DNA of 64,000 nt, taken from Ophthalmolycus amberensis (lineage: Eukaryota; Chordata; Actinopteri; Perciformes; Zoarcidae). Of this stretch, positions 48,536-60,711 are shown one piece after another (position 1 is the first letter of the stretch; each line of letters begins with the position of its first letter). The stretch spans positions 2,871,412 to 2,935,411 of the forward strand of contig JAFEUB010000716.1 in the NCBI GenBank assembly GCA_024529925.1, written 5' to 3'. Under the pieces are notes generated by a model that did no database searches, was not told the DNA's origin, and was given only the letters and a program-made list of their open reading frames with translations. A program made the translations under genes and the position numbers.

Positions 48536-51500
48536 ACCACTATTAAAATACAGAAACTCGTGGAAAGTACACAAAAATGTGTGTATTCTGTGAATAAATT
48601 TACTAATTACATTACCCTTGTATAGTGCTCTGGCAGAATGTTTTTATTTTATTTTTAATTTAAATAAAAACGTTGATATAGCTTCATTGGAATGAACTGG
48701 TGACAAAGACACAGAGAGATGGACTAGAAAAGGCCTGCAGGCAGCAACTGGCCCACTGTGCCCTGCTCAATAAAGGCAGCCATTTCACGACCACGCCTCT
48801 CGGCATTTTGATTTTAATACTCTTCCTCTCTTTACCTCTTTTCCCTGTGTCTTTATCGCTTCCTGTGTTTATTTGATCTCCAACAGCTGTATTTTCCTTT
48901 TCATTTGTCTTTGAATTCTTACCTCTGTCGCTGCCTTTTTACTCCAGTATTCCTGAATGCTATAAAGAGAGCACAAGCGCTGGCCTAACTAGATTAGCAA
49001 GTATCCTATTTCTCACATTGACAAATTAATTTCCGCACAAATTAAATGAAGGAACCCTCCCTTGGTATTTTCCAAGGAAATTGCAGATGGTTTTAAAGAA
49101 TGAAATAAAACAACAAGAAAAAAAAATCTAATTAACAGGAGAGCAAAATAAAGGGGTTAGGCTAATAAATTAGGAAGAAATAAAGGGTTGACAGAATCCT
49201 ATATTGTCAATGAAACTGAGTAATGTGAGACAGAGAGGTCGCTGCCGAGGTGGATTTGGATGCAAAGGAGATTCAGAGAAAGGGAGGGGAATGACAGGGA
49301 AACAAAAAACAGCCGTGTCTATTACAGGATCTGGTATTTTCCTGCAGGCGATGGCGAGGCAGAGGTAAAAAACAATCATAAAAGTGTGGGAGAGGGCAGG
49401 AGACGGAGGATGGGGAAGGAGAGGAGAAAGAAAAAAAACAGCACCCAGACAGAGACAACGCGAGTGGCAGGCGACGGCGCGTAGCTGTCTGGCTGTGCAG
49501 ATCCACTGACATTTACAGAGTGGCCGATCGCTCCTCGCCATCCTCCCCCTTGAAAAGTTCAAACGCACACAGATCCACGGAGGAAATGCTACGCCGCGTG
49601 GATTAACGCACTGTCTCACATCTCTCTGCAGGCCTGCCCTCCATCTTTGTGTGTTATGGCTTCCACTCTGCCCATTTGTGCCTCATTGTAGTTTCACGTC
49701 TGTCTCCTACCCGGGTCTGTATCTTCAGCAGCAAAGGACAGATCTACAGTCTGATTCAAAAACATAGTAAAACTTTATCTGTGTGTGTGTGAGTGTGTGT
49801 GTGTACTTTGAGCTTGGGCCGGCTGGCAGACACACAGCTAGGAAGAGCGGTGTGGGCACCCAGGGTGGGGAAAGGCTGCTGAGACAGGCCTCATTAGAGA
49901 TGAGCAGTCGCCCAGCTTTTGGCTCAGCGGGGGAACTCCCTACCACCACCACCTCCATGCCATCTAAACCCCCACCGCTTCATCCACGCACAAACAAACA
50001 CACACACACACATGCTGACACATGCCGATGGCTGGCTCACTGGCTGGGAGGAAACACTGAATGCACTTCCTCTGACCTCAGTGTTTTTCTTGTTTCTGTG
50101 CTGGAACAGAGGGACACTGATGTCGTCTCTCTTTTTTTCCTCTCTTATTACCCTCTAATGATATCTCTCTTCTCCTTGTTTGCAGTCTTGCATTTTAATT
50201 CTGTTAATTTGAATGCTGTATTTAATAAAGAGCTGTTAGTAACTCGTAGAAACACACAGAAAACATGGTCTGGCTACAATCAAATCAAGACCACCTAACC
50301 GCTAGGGTACTACCCCTAATTCTTTAAAAAAAATGACACCGAACACTGAATTTCCCCTCATTTCCCAAGATTCTCATTTTGTCTGTTGCTTTAAAACATC
50401 ATCATTAGAAGACCAGACAGAAAGCAGCTAGAGTGGGACCACTAGAAGTAAACAACAAACTTGACTCGTGTCTCTTGGTGAGGCACGATGTGTTTACTTC
50501 TTGTTTTACTGTTGCAATAAAACCGCTGACAAGTTTATCTGCGAAACATAGTGTGACTGTAGCACAAACAAAGAATAGCCAGTCCAAAACAGAATAGGTG
50601 ACAGTAAAATACAATATTTATGCAAAGCTTGCTAATATTAGCCACAATTAGTTACCATAAGCTACCGTACCTTAACAAGTTATATCGCCCTGCTTGTCAT
50701 CTGTCAACACACAAGAGATCAACCCTGAGGCATCATTTACATAGATATGTATCTATAGTTTCAGTAAAGTTATGGGAAACAATACAGAAGGTAACCTTTT
50801 TGTTATGCATATAAAAATATATATTCTGGCAGAGTTTAGCCTGATCAACTTGATTATGCTACCTTAGTCCCTTATTGTATTTAGACCCCCCTGGATCACA
50901 CTGATAGGATGTTTAATCTAAAAGTGAAAATATTCAAAAAGGAAAACAATATATGCAAGTACCATGGCGATTCGTTTAGATTCATCTTAGTGCCTTCACC
51001 TAATGATCTGCCCAGCTATGGTGCTTGAACTTTCCCTGTTCCTCGTCTCTCCCGCCACACATGCAGCCTGGAGAGAATCCGCCCGGGGAGATGATGGTCG
51101 GCCCGCCCTCTTCGTCACCTCTTAATCAGAGTGTTTCGCACTGACTGCCCAGAATTGGATCAACCTCAGTGACCCCCCTGCTGCTGCTTTCCTTTCAGAG
51201 GTCAGACTCACATCACTGCACTGTCTCCGAGGCAGCGGCACACGCTCTTAAATGAAATCTTATTTCTCCCATTTCCTGTCTCTCTCTCTTTGTCTTTATC
51301 TCCCTCTGGCTTGATGTATTAACCCGGGCGTGATCTTTCACAGCCCGGGACCTGAGTTACTGGAGTTCTCTCTCTCTTTATTCTGAACAGTGCTTGAGTT
51401 TGGCGCAAGACGTTCGTCTAGACAGAATTTTATTCCTGCGTCCGTCGATATTACCAAGACCAATATATATGATGAATGATTAACAGGACAAGCTGTTCTT

Positions 51501-53072
51501 TTGACCACAGGTAAAACAGGCATGCAGGCGTACTTCTCTTGATTGGATTCGATTGCAGGAAAGCTGCAGTGTAAACAACACTGATTGCACATTGTCTGCA
51601 GGAACTCTTACTTAGTGTCCAATATTAGGGGTTGTTTCACCTTCCAAAGGGCTGGTAAACAATGAAATATATAAACCCACCAGCTGCTATGAATACGTTC
51701 AACCGACTGAGATCAGAATGCATTTTTCATATAAATCCGTTACCTTGCCAATTCTTAAATGTATTATATTGTACAAAAGCAATTAACTCATCCAACAATA
51801 AGTACTCATTTTAACTGTGCCAAGTTTACAACAACAGTGTGACGTGCAACTGCAGCAAATTAAAATTACAACACGGCATTCTGTTCGCACTTAAGTGCTC
51901 CGTGGAGCCAGTTTACTGCTTATCCCTTTGTCAATATACGCCGACAACCAACTGAAATGCTCAAAGGCATTTTATTCTATTGATATTACAACCTCTGGTT
52001 TGAATCTGTTAAGTACGGTATATACCGTTTTATTGTTTCCACCCACTTTTAAGCCAAATCCACGTGTATATACATTATGTCTGTATAGACATTATGTCTA
52101 CATGACGTATAGGCCAGATGCACAATACCACTGCACCTCATGAATGTAGTGCCACAGATGGCCCTGATATATCCACCAAAGACATACTCCCCTGAATTAA
52201 GCGTCATTTTCAGACACTGGTGTCATTCTCTATAGTCTAAAAGTGCTTGTCGAGATAAAAAGCAGTACAAATGTGAGGTAGGTCTGGATGAGGACTAGAT
52301 TCTACAACAGCTTGTTTTCAGTTAAACAAAAAGGTGATCTTCTTTCATGTTCTACGGGCCTAAAGAGTTTGGCAGGATGACATAGAGGACGTCAAAATGT
52401 TGACAAGTATTTGCTCATGACGTGTGCCCCTTGGTTCCGCTTGGCTGCCCACACATCAACACACACGCACACACACATCAACACACACACACAGGTGTCA
52501 AGACACAAAGGCATCCATGCGTGAATCTATGTTTTCACCTTGCTGTGTTCCACCGCGTTTGCATCCGCTTGCATATCTGGCGTGTCCGTTTCTTCTCCAA
52601 GAGAGCATCAGTGTTCGGGTATGAGCTTGTTGGCAGGAGCTCACACCTCCACCGTGTACAGAGCGCACATGAAGGAGGCATGAACAATAGGTACACACGG
52701 GTAGACACACATACAACGTAAAGATTTGCTTCGCCGACTTCCACTTTAGAGCCACGTCCAATATGTTGCCCGATGCTTTGCTCCTGAATCAGTCCCCTCA
52801 GGTATGTAAGCTCTTCATTAAAGCTGTGGCAATCAGAGGGGAAAAAGTACTGCTCCTCGTAAAGAGAATAGATTACTTCCCCCATCTTTCACGGAAAGCT
52901 GTTTGCTGGAGTAGACACTCTCCTCCATTTTCATTAGCAGCTTGACTACTATATATTCTCCATATAATTGAGGTTGAAACCTTCTGCACTGTAATGGGGC
53001 TCTCCATAACAGTCTTTTAAAAGTGAACGCCTGCCATCCTTGGGCACTGTGTGATATGGGCTTTTGTTGCGC

Positions 53073-53109
53073 AGAGAGAGAGAGAGTGTGTGTGTGTGTG
53101 TGTGTGTGC
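53073..53109. repeat. Compound (AG)7(TG)12 microsatellite
   Basis: An AG run directly joined to a TG run. Confidence 0.9.
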
Positions 53110-54966
53110 ACTGCGATCAAACAAATCACTGCTTCACATCTTCGTCTTGTGCTACTTTTCAAAGGCAGCTTTGAATAAACAAAGCATGTCCCCACTTTTT
53201 GAGAGCCGATATCTGAAAAATGAAAGACAGAGACGAAAAATCGAATCTCTGCTTCTCTTTGTTTAGAGGACGCTGATTTGCTATTTATAAGCAAGACCCA
53301 GATAAGAGTCTAAAAAACTCAAGGTGGCTGAGTCTTTGTGATCTTCGGCCACGCACTTTAATTGGTGCAATTTGGCGAAATAATCATAATCTTCTGAAAT
53401 CCCTTTTGACATGCTTCTTTATACACGAGTTTAAAAAAAATCCACTAATCATTCTTTTATTTGACTTCCTTTATGTCGCTTTTATGTTCCGTCCTTTAAT
53501 GATGTTTTGTGATAAGATGTTTGTGCATGAATGCGATTTCAATTATTATATGCTTACTTCATAAACTACAAACCACATTATAGGCTGAACAGCGTGGCTA
53601 ATTATGTCGCCTTTTGAAAAACATCAGCTTTGCTACAATTACTTTAGTTGCTAAACTTGCCTCTGTATGCAGGCTAGTTGAGCATACATGGCTAGCTTTC
53701 ACTGAAACTAGTGTCCTTTAATCAGCAGGCAGGTGAAATACTACAGCATGGTTGAATTGTGCATGTGTCAAGTGGCAGAGCTCAAACACAACACAGGCGG
53801 AATATTTCCCTATCATCTTCAATTCCCCTTTGTTCCTCAATCAGACCGAAACATCTGAGAAGCCGACATCTGAGGGAAACTTAAGCTGATGAAAGGTGTC
53901 GATCGGGATCGAGACTTAAAGTGAAGTCAAGACGGTCAATGTTAGATGTAAGGTAAATTACTTTGGCTGGAGCAATTTAAACAGCTAATGAAACATCTTC
54001 AGTCCGTCATAAAGCAGCAATTTCAGACTTCATTTTCTTCCAAGGGGAGGATGGCCCTGGACCCATCAATGTGATTTGGCTCTGCTTTCTATTACAGATG
54101 GACAAAAAAAAAAGAAAATAGAGAAAACGCCGTGGCACAATATGACAGAATAGTATTTTCTCAGTACTGACATCAAAATCATAAAACTGTGTCCTCCTAC
54201 CCATCTGGCTTTAGCTTTTAGTATCGTCTGCCAACCTTTTGAAGGCTAATTCCTCAGTATCAAGCAAACCTACCTGCACTCTCTCTGCATCAGCCTATTA
54301 GCCAAGCACACGCCATCAAACCTCCTTACAACATAGACGACTCAGCTTCCCAAAGTTAGTGCGCGTGATTTGTGGCGGTGTGTAAATTGGAAGTTGCGGT
54401 CTGAGTCATAAATAGGAGGGAGAGAGGACGACAGCGCGGGGGGGGGGGGCTGCAGCCTCACGTAGGCGAGAAACGCTTTCTTAATAACTATCTCGTCAAA
54501 CAAATCACTCTGCTCACTCCCAAAGCCAGAGTGTGAAATAACACAGTGAGGAGTCAATAGGGAGGACTGAGGTTCAGACAGTCAAAGGTATGAATATGGA
54601 CTGTAGCCCTGCGGTGAGGAGGACTGTTGTTGAAAGGAGAACCTCCTCACTTCAATTTTTTCCTTTTGTATCTCTGAAGCTTTTTCATTCAAAACCATTG
54701 TGTTGTGGGGGCCCTTACCCTTGAAAACATGATCTAGTATCAAATTCTAGTAAAATAGCTTCAAATTCCAGAATTTAGCTCATTTATCCAGGGTGATTTT
54801 CCATAAGTGCGACGGTGCGAGAACATTCACCTCCAACATAACTGAAGCTAAGCAACTAAAAAGAAGAGGTTCAAAGGTCTTACAGCGTATTAAGAATGAA
54901 TGCAAAGTGAATTTTTCCCTTTTTGTATTTTTACTGAAGTATTTTTGAGATCTATGCTTACAGATG

Positions 54967-55218
54967 TTTCTGAATGGTTTAGGGCCAAAATACATCTCTG
55001 ATCTGCTGCTACCTTATGAACCATCCCGACCCCTCAGGTCGTCTGGGACCGGTCTACTTTCTGTTCCCAGAGTCAGAACTAAACATGGAGAAGCAGCGTT
55101 CAGTTTTTCTGCTCCACATATCTGAAACAAAGTCCCAGAAAGCTGCAGGTCTGCTGAGACCCTCAGCTCCTTTAAATCAAGATTGAAGACTTTTCTGTTT
55201 GCTGCTGCCTTTAATTGA
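54967..55218 (+). pseudogene. Decayed L2-type LINE ORF2 C-terminus
   Basis: The frame starting at 54967 reads FLNGLGPKYISDLLLPYEPS, then a RPLRSSGTGLLSVPR stretch, then GEAAFSFSAPHI. An in-frame TGA at 55123-55125 follows, where related proteins have tryptophan (LWN/IWN). It then continues NKVPESCRSAETLSSFKSRL and ends KTFLFAAAFN plus stop at 55216-55218. This is the characteristic tail of L2/CR1-clade reverse transcriptase ORFs. Only about 84 codons remain, the rest being 5'-truncated as usual for LINE insertions. The stop in place of tryptophan shows that the copy is inactive. The family call is from remembered motifs. Confidence 0.75.
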
Positions 55219-55451
55219 ACCACATTCAATTAATATATTAATCAATTTCCTGCATTTCTGCATTTTACTACTGCATTTTATTTCTTACACTGTTTTTTAA
55301 TGTTTTAATGAATGTTCTTAATTGTTTTTAAATCTCCTTTTCTTTTCCCTTATGTTTTGATGCTTTTAATGGTTTAATGTGAAGCACTTTGAATTACCTT
55401 GTTGTTGAAATGTGCGATACAAATAAACTTGCCTTGCCTTGCCTTGCCTTG
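55219..55451 (+). mobile_element. 3' UTR and tail of the L2-type LINE
   Basis: The sequence downstream of the decayed ORF contains GAAGCACTTTGAATTACCTT and GATACAAATAAACTTGCC. These closely resemble the conserved 3' end of fish L2-type LINEs. It finishes in a short (CTTGC)n pentamer array at about 55429-55451, the kind of 3' terminal microsatellite typical of this clade. It is on the same strand as the ORF remnant, giving a 5'-truncated copy of about 485 bases. Confidence 0.7.
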
Positions 55452-55463
55452 TGTATCTCTAAC

Positions 55464-55500
55464 TATATATATATAAATACAGTATATATATATATATTTT
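55464..55500. repeat. (TA)n tracts with interruption
   Basis: Two AT-dinucleotide runs separated by AATACAG, between the LINE tail and the hAT-type element. Confidence 0.9.
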
Positions 55501-55804
55501 TTAATTGACCTAGCAACTACCAAGTTATGATAACATTTGTTATTGAGCTTATAGGGTAGCAAAATATAGAAATGTTATGTCAGTGTTAATGCTACAGCCC
55601 AGTGGCGGCTGGTCAATAGAGGGCCATGGGGCATGGCCCCACCATGAGCCACACAAAAAAAAAGAAAAAAAAAAAAAAAATTATAATAATCATAAATTAT
55701 ACAAATTGTCAATATTTGTGTTTTTGAACTGTGGAATGTACCCAGTAATGTGTGTAAAATATGATATCTGCGCAAAATATATGCTTTTCCTGCTCGTCCT
55801 CTCC

Positions 55805-55984
55805 GCCTGTGTGCTCTCTGCTCGTGCTCTCAGCCTGTGTGCTCTCTGCTCGTGCTCTCAGCCTGTGTGCTCTCTGCTCGTGCTCTCAGCCTGTGTGCTC
55901 TCTGCTCGTGCTCTCTGCCTGTGTGCTCTCTGCTCGTGCTCTCAGCCTGTGTGCTCTCTGCTCGTGCTCTCTGTCTGTGTGCGC
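55805..55984. repeat. 28-bp minisatellite inside the hAT-type element
   Basis: Six successive 28-base units start at 55805, 55833, 55861, 55889, 55917 and 55945, plus a variant partial unit from 55973. The unit combines GCCTGTGTGCTC with TCTGCTCGTGCTCTCA. Since 28 is not a multiple of 3, the encoded peptide changes frame each unit. The serine/alanine/cysteine-rich and arginine/glutamate-rich open frames across it are by-products of the repeat. Confidence 0.92.
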
Positions 55985-55993
55985 GACACCTCT

Positions 55994-56172
55994 GAGAACG
56001 CGCAGCTAGGGGGGCCTGATCGTTTTGGCCCAAAAGAGACGGGTCTATGAAGCAGTTTAGCCAATTGCTGATTCAAGATATAAATGAGTGACATACAATT
56101 TAGCCAATCAGCGCCCTCAAATAGATTCAGCTTGGGGCTAGAACGATCAGGCCCCCCTCGCTGCGCGTTCTC
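55994..56172. repeat. 31-bp inverted repeat with ~117-bp loop
   Basis: The left arm, 55994-56024, starts GAGAACGCGCAGC and ends GGCCTGATCGTT. The right arm, 56142-56172, is its reverse complement with one mismatch. The arms contain a run of six C/G and flank about 117 bases with two TTTAGCCAAT direct copies. The structure lies inside the 1295-bp transposon, just after the minisatellite. Confidence 0.9.
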
Positions 56173-58019
56173 GTCAGGAGAAGTCTCTACGCGCGAGCGC
56201 CAGCGCGAGCACTCCTCCAAGACCCGTTTGAGAGGAGAACTTCGGCGGAGATTCTGCAGCCAAAGAGCTGATATCAGATCAGCCTGACCTCACAATCAGA
56301 TAGCAGACTACATGCGAAGCTTCACTAGCTGTACACCAGACAGGTTTGGCTAGCTGGATGACGTCATGCTAATCATTTATTTAGCTTTTTAAAACAACGG
56401 GGACGGATCCAGCACGGACAGTTACGGGAGTGAGGAGGTAAGGAAACATGAGAACACCAGGACACACATGGAGAACTCTGTCAAGCTACATATTCGGCAA
56501 AGTGAACATATTTTCTTCTACATAGCCTCAGTCTCATCTGCTTAACTTGGTCATGGAGGCATCAACATGTAATAGAGATGTTAAATTAACAGTGAAAACT
56601 CATCATAGCTTAATTTAACATCAGTATTCATAATTACACTTCATGTTTACTTCTCCTGATCTTTACCTCCTATAACAAGGTCCATAGGACATCTCAATAA
56701 ATAAACATGTTATATTATATTATATAAGTGTTATTTACTGATTGTTTTCGTGTTGGAATAAATGTTAAATATTTAACTGCCAAGTAATAATGAGTGTTTG
56801 ATACTTACATTTTTTTTGCATTAAATCATACTGGGATGTTTGCTGAAATTGATAAGATGGCCCTACCTAGAACATTTTCCACCAGCCGCCACTGCTACAG
56901 CCCTACTTAAAATCATTTTTAGCATCCTTATACTTTCTGTATACAACTGATAACACATGTGCATCTTTACAAAGAGCTCTTATCTTTAGATTTTTCAATT
57001 GAAGTATATGTTAAGGAGAATATCAACTGTCAATGCAGATTTTTGTTTTCTTTCTTTTTATCCAAAAACAAAGTTAGTCAAGTTTAAATACTGTCTGCAG
57101 GTATTTCTTTCAGGCTGCATTCAACCCTGACAACCTTTGTCAATGAGGAGGACCAGCCTGTGTTTTGCCTAAGAGGCAAAAACCAGGGAAAAAATACATA
57201 AAGTATTCATGGCTGCTCATTAAGCCTACTGCTTTGATTGTAATACAAACTGGCAGCAGAGTAAAAGGATGCTGCTCAGAGAGACTTTAGTAAGAAAATC
57301 AACCTAAAACCATAAAAGGGAGGAGGACAAAAAAGGACTTTGAAAAGTGTCGGGGACATGTCCCCCCCATTCCCAGTGGAAACTGAAACAAATTTACAGC
57401 ACACTCTCTCATTTTTCTTTCTGACATTCATGGATTGAAGTCACACAGGTTGGAACAAGCGAGGAATTTGTGCTCGATATCAATTAAACTTGCATGGACG
57501 AATCTTTGCTTCAATTTGTGCCGCCTATCCGACCCTCATCCAATCACATCTACCGAAGTACTCTGTATGAAATCACGCCACCTTTACGAATCTCTTATTT
57601 CTATAACCAGAGTGAACAAATTCCTGAAAAGTTGTCCTTTTTGAGAGACACAACACTTTCATTTACAGTAAGAGCAGCTCTGTCCGTATCTCTCCGTATG
57701 CTGTCTAATATAATGCTCTCTGCTAAAACCATGCCATCACAGCTGATCAAGACAAAGCTGAAATGTTACCAGTGCATGTGAAATGCTGAGTCAGACCAGA
57801 ATCCCCCAGCCCATTCTGACTCTTGTGAACGAGAGTGTCTGAGTTTGCTTAAATTAATGTGCACGTGTGAATACATCTTGCTCTCGTCTGTGCATATCCA
57901 TAATGTATGAGTTGTCTCTGTGCATGTTACGGTGTGTCTGTGGGCCCCTCGGTTGTGTGTTCTTGTACAGGGGTGTGACGATGCGTCAACATCTGACATA
58001 TATGTGACGTATATGTGAG

Positions 58020-58021
<2 letters not shown>

Positions 58022-58055
<34 letters not shown>
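58022..58055. repeat. (TG)17 microsatellite
   Basis: A near-perfect TG run in the pacrg intron. Confidence 0.95.
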
Positions 58056-58061
<6 letters not shown>

Positions 58062-58343
58062 AGTAACTGCACAACCCGACCCTCCGGGAGACCATCAGTG
58101 TGTGAGTGTTTGAGAGAATAATACATTTGAGGAGGGCGGGGAGATGAGAGGCTGCGACCACCAATCGATCCCTCTGCTGTTTCTCAAATTAAGAAGGAGG
58201 GATGAGTATGAGGGGCGGATAGAGAGGGAGAGAGACATAGAGAGACAGAAACCCGGGGGAGAGTGAAGTAGGTGGGGCCAAAGAGCGTTTCTCTGTGGAA
58301 GACGTGGAGGCTGAGGAGGAACAAATGTACATGAGCATAGGAA

Positions 58344-58347
<4 letters not shown>

Positions 58348-58385
<38 letters not shown>
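58348..58385. repeat. (GA)18 microsatellite
   Basis: A GA run within a generally purine-rich stretch from about 58195 to 58410. Confidence 0.9.
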
Positions 58386-58388
<3 letters not shown>

Positions 58389-59008
58389 TGCAGCAGAGAG
58401 GGAGGGAGGTGAGTAGAGTGAAAGACAGCCGAAAGCTGACAGGAGTCCAATTAAGTGTCATCCCAGTAGAGGCAACCGTCCCCATCCTCTCCTGCCAGGG
58501 CTACGCGGCCTCAGCTTCCAAGGACAAACCGCTCGTCACGTGGTGCGACGCATATACGCGAACCTCCTAACGCGTTCAACACAGGCAGCAACACATAATG
58601 TGGTTACACAATTTCATCAGAGCACAAAAACACACAAATGATATCTTAACAGTTTTGCCACATAAATGGAAACTGTGGACATCTGCAATCAGACTTCTCC
58701 TGAGGGGCTCAGCCTTTGGAGGACCGGTCGGGGACGAGTTGGTGCCAAAGATGGCTGGCGCCAGCAGCTACTGGTCCCAAGGTGCAGATCTGTGCCAGGG
58801 GCTAACCCATTCATCTCTGCTCTGCCCACCCAGCAGCTGCTACCCAGGGGCAGCACAGACACTACCCTGGAGTGAGCTAGACATCAAATACAAAACACAC
58901 ACATACACGTGTGTCAGGTCTCAATGACAAGAAGACACATTCACTCGAGGATAAACAAACATATACAAGCACACAGAAACACACACAGAAACAATCTTGC
59001 CCGCGTCC

Positions 59009-59010
<2 letters not shown>

Positions 59011-59044
<34 letters not shown>
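59011..59044. repeat. (CA)17 microsatellite
   Basis: A perfect CA run, preceded by about 80 bases of degenerate CA-rich sequence. Confidence 0.95.
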
Positions 59045-59046
<2 letters not shown>

Positions 59047-59349
59047 CTGTGGCCTTGGGGGTTGCTCGCTGTCTCTTCGAGAAGCCTGGTTAGTGAGTGA
59101 GGCCCCTGTCTCGAGTGGCTTTGGACTAGAGCAGAGCAGAGTGACTGAATGACAGACTGTGGCACTAGGGTGGGATTAAAGGGATGCTTCATATTGACAT
59201 AGAGAACAAATCGACATACTCTAATAATTCCCTTTTACATTCTGCGGCGGTGTGAGAGGAAACAGCAAATGGAAGGGAATAATAGAGGTCGAGGCAGACG
59301 GGTCCCCTGTGAGTGCTTTTGCCCCGCAGAACACAGAGCACAGCCCACG

Positions 59350-59351
<2 letters not shown>

Positions 59352-59400
<49 letters not shown>
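59352..59400. repeat. (CA)24 microsatellite
   Basis: A perfect CA run in the pacrg intron. Confidence 0.95.
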
Positions 59401-59403
<3 letters not shown>

Positions 59404-59799
59404 AATGCACATATTTGTACAAATGCAAGCACACACTCACACACAACCACACAATAGACACAGCACATATGCACTGAATGGAAACAAGTGATCCTTTTGA
59501 CTGCAGGCACTGCAGCCAGAGTTACCAGAGAAAAACACAGAGAAACAAAAAGGGCACATATGAAAGGGAGAGGGAGACAGACAGAAAGAGAGGAGGGGGA
59601 TGGAGGGAATTGGAGGATGTAGGGGGGAGGGAAAAAATTATACGAACGGGAAAGTGTGCAAAGAGAGCTGGTCTGGTTTTTCAACATGTGAAACAGGCAG
59701 AGATACCCTGTTATGAATATTCTGGGCCCTGCTTTAGATTTAATCTGGGCTGGGATGCAAACAACACACTGCCCAGCCTCAACAGGGTGCTGCTTGTGG

Positions 59800-59801
<2 letters not shown>

Positions 59802-59837
<36 letters not shown>
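59802..59837. repeat. (GT)18 microsatellite
   Basis: A perfect GT run. It is complementary in orientation to the CA array 400 bases earlier. Confidence 0.95.
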
Positions 59838-59839
<2 letters not shown>

Positions 59840-60694
59840 CGGCTGAACGATTGGTTGCCAAGGAGATTCTGACATATCGGGCCCCACTCCCTGCTGCCCT
59901 CAGTTTAGCCTCGACAAGTCAGAGAAAACGCTCTGCGGCGGCCCGGCTAATTTACAATCTCTCGTTCCCTCTCGCCCTCAGTCTCTCCCTCTTTCTCTTG
60001 TCATCGTCTCGCTTTCTCTGCATCAAAGTTGCAGGACTTTCTATTTGTAACTCCTACATCTCATTGTACCGATCATAATGACTTTCTTAATCGTCTTTCC
60101 ATCCATACCTTTACAGCCGAACGACTGCTTTCACCCTCCATCTGTTCCATCTCCTTCACTGTCCCTTTTCTTCTTACACACTCCTGTTCTCTCTTTCTCT
60201 TCCTCACAAGCATCTATCCATCCTCTCCTCTATTCCCTTACTTTACTCTCTCTCTCTCTCTTAGCTAGGCTGATGTGGATGGGACCTGTTGTTCTCATCT
60301 GGTGACAGCCAAACAGGGCCTGTTGTAATTAGTGTGGAATTGTAATGAGCTTATCAGGTCAAAAGCAGCTTAGTCCTCTAGGACCCTAGCAGGGTGGAAA
60401 TTAGCCCCGCTACCTCCAAGACAAAACACACACACACACACACGCGCACACGCACGCACATTACACAATAACACAATAACACATTGTGCATACCGATGAT
60501 ACAAGCTCGATTCATTAGCGAACACTCGCTGACAAATTCAGCCTCGCCCTCTCCTCTCATGAAGGGATTAGCCCACTTTACATCAGTCAGTTAACAAAAT
60601 AGCAAAACTATTAATGTGAGTGGCAAGAACAACAAAAAAGCCAACAGCAGTAATATGTAAGGCTGTCATTGTGCTGAATAAACAAGTAGCTGGA

Positions 60695-60711
60695 GGGGGG
60701 GGGGGGGGGGG
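60695..60711. repeat. Poly(G) tract, 17 G
   Basis: A homopolymer run on plus, therefore C17 in the pacrg sense strand. Confidence 0.9.

Larger units (their letters stand above)
55600..56894. mobile_element. Non-autonomous hAT-type DNA transposon (1295 bp)
   Basis: Perfect 14-bp terminal inverted repeats, CAGTGGCGGCTGGT at 55600-55613 and ACCAGCCGCCACTG at 56881-56894, are flanked by an exact 8-bp target-site duplication, CTACAGCC, at 55592-55599 and 56895-56902. These are hallmarks of the hAT superfamily. There is no transposase frame. The interior holds an A-rich tract (about 55655-55680), a 28-bp minisatellite, a long inverted repeat and an AT-rich right half. It is inserted in the pacrg intron 150 bp from an older LINE fragment. 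The intact ends and duplication suggest a fairly recent insertion. Confidence 0.92.

Noticed and set aside
55577..56050. 157-codon plus-strand frame rich in serine, alanine, leucine and cysteine
   Set aside because: It is created by the 28-bp minisatellite inside the hAT-type element. The peptide changes register every unit.
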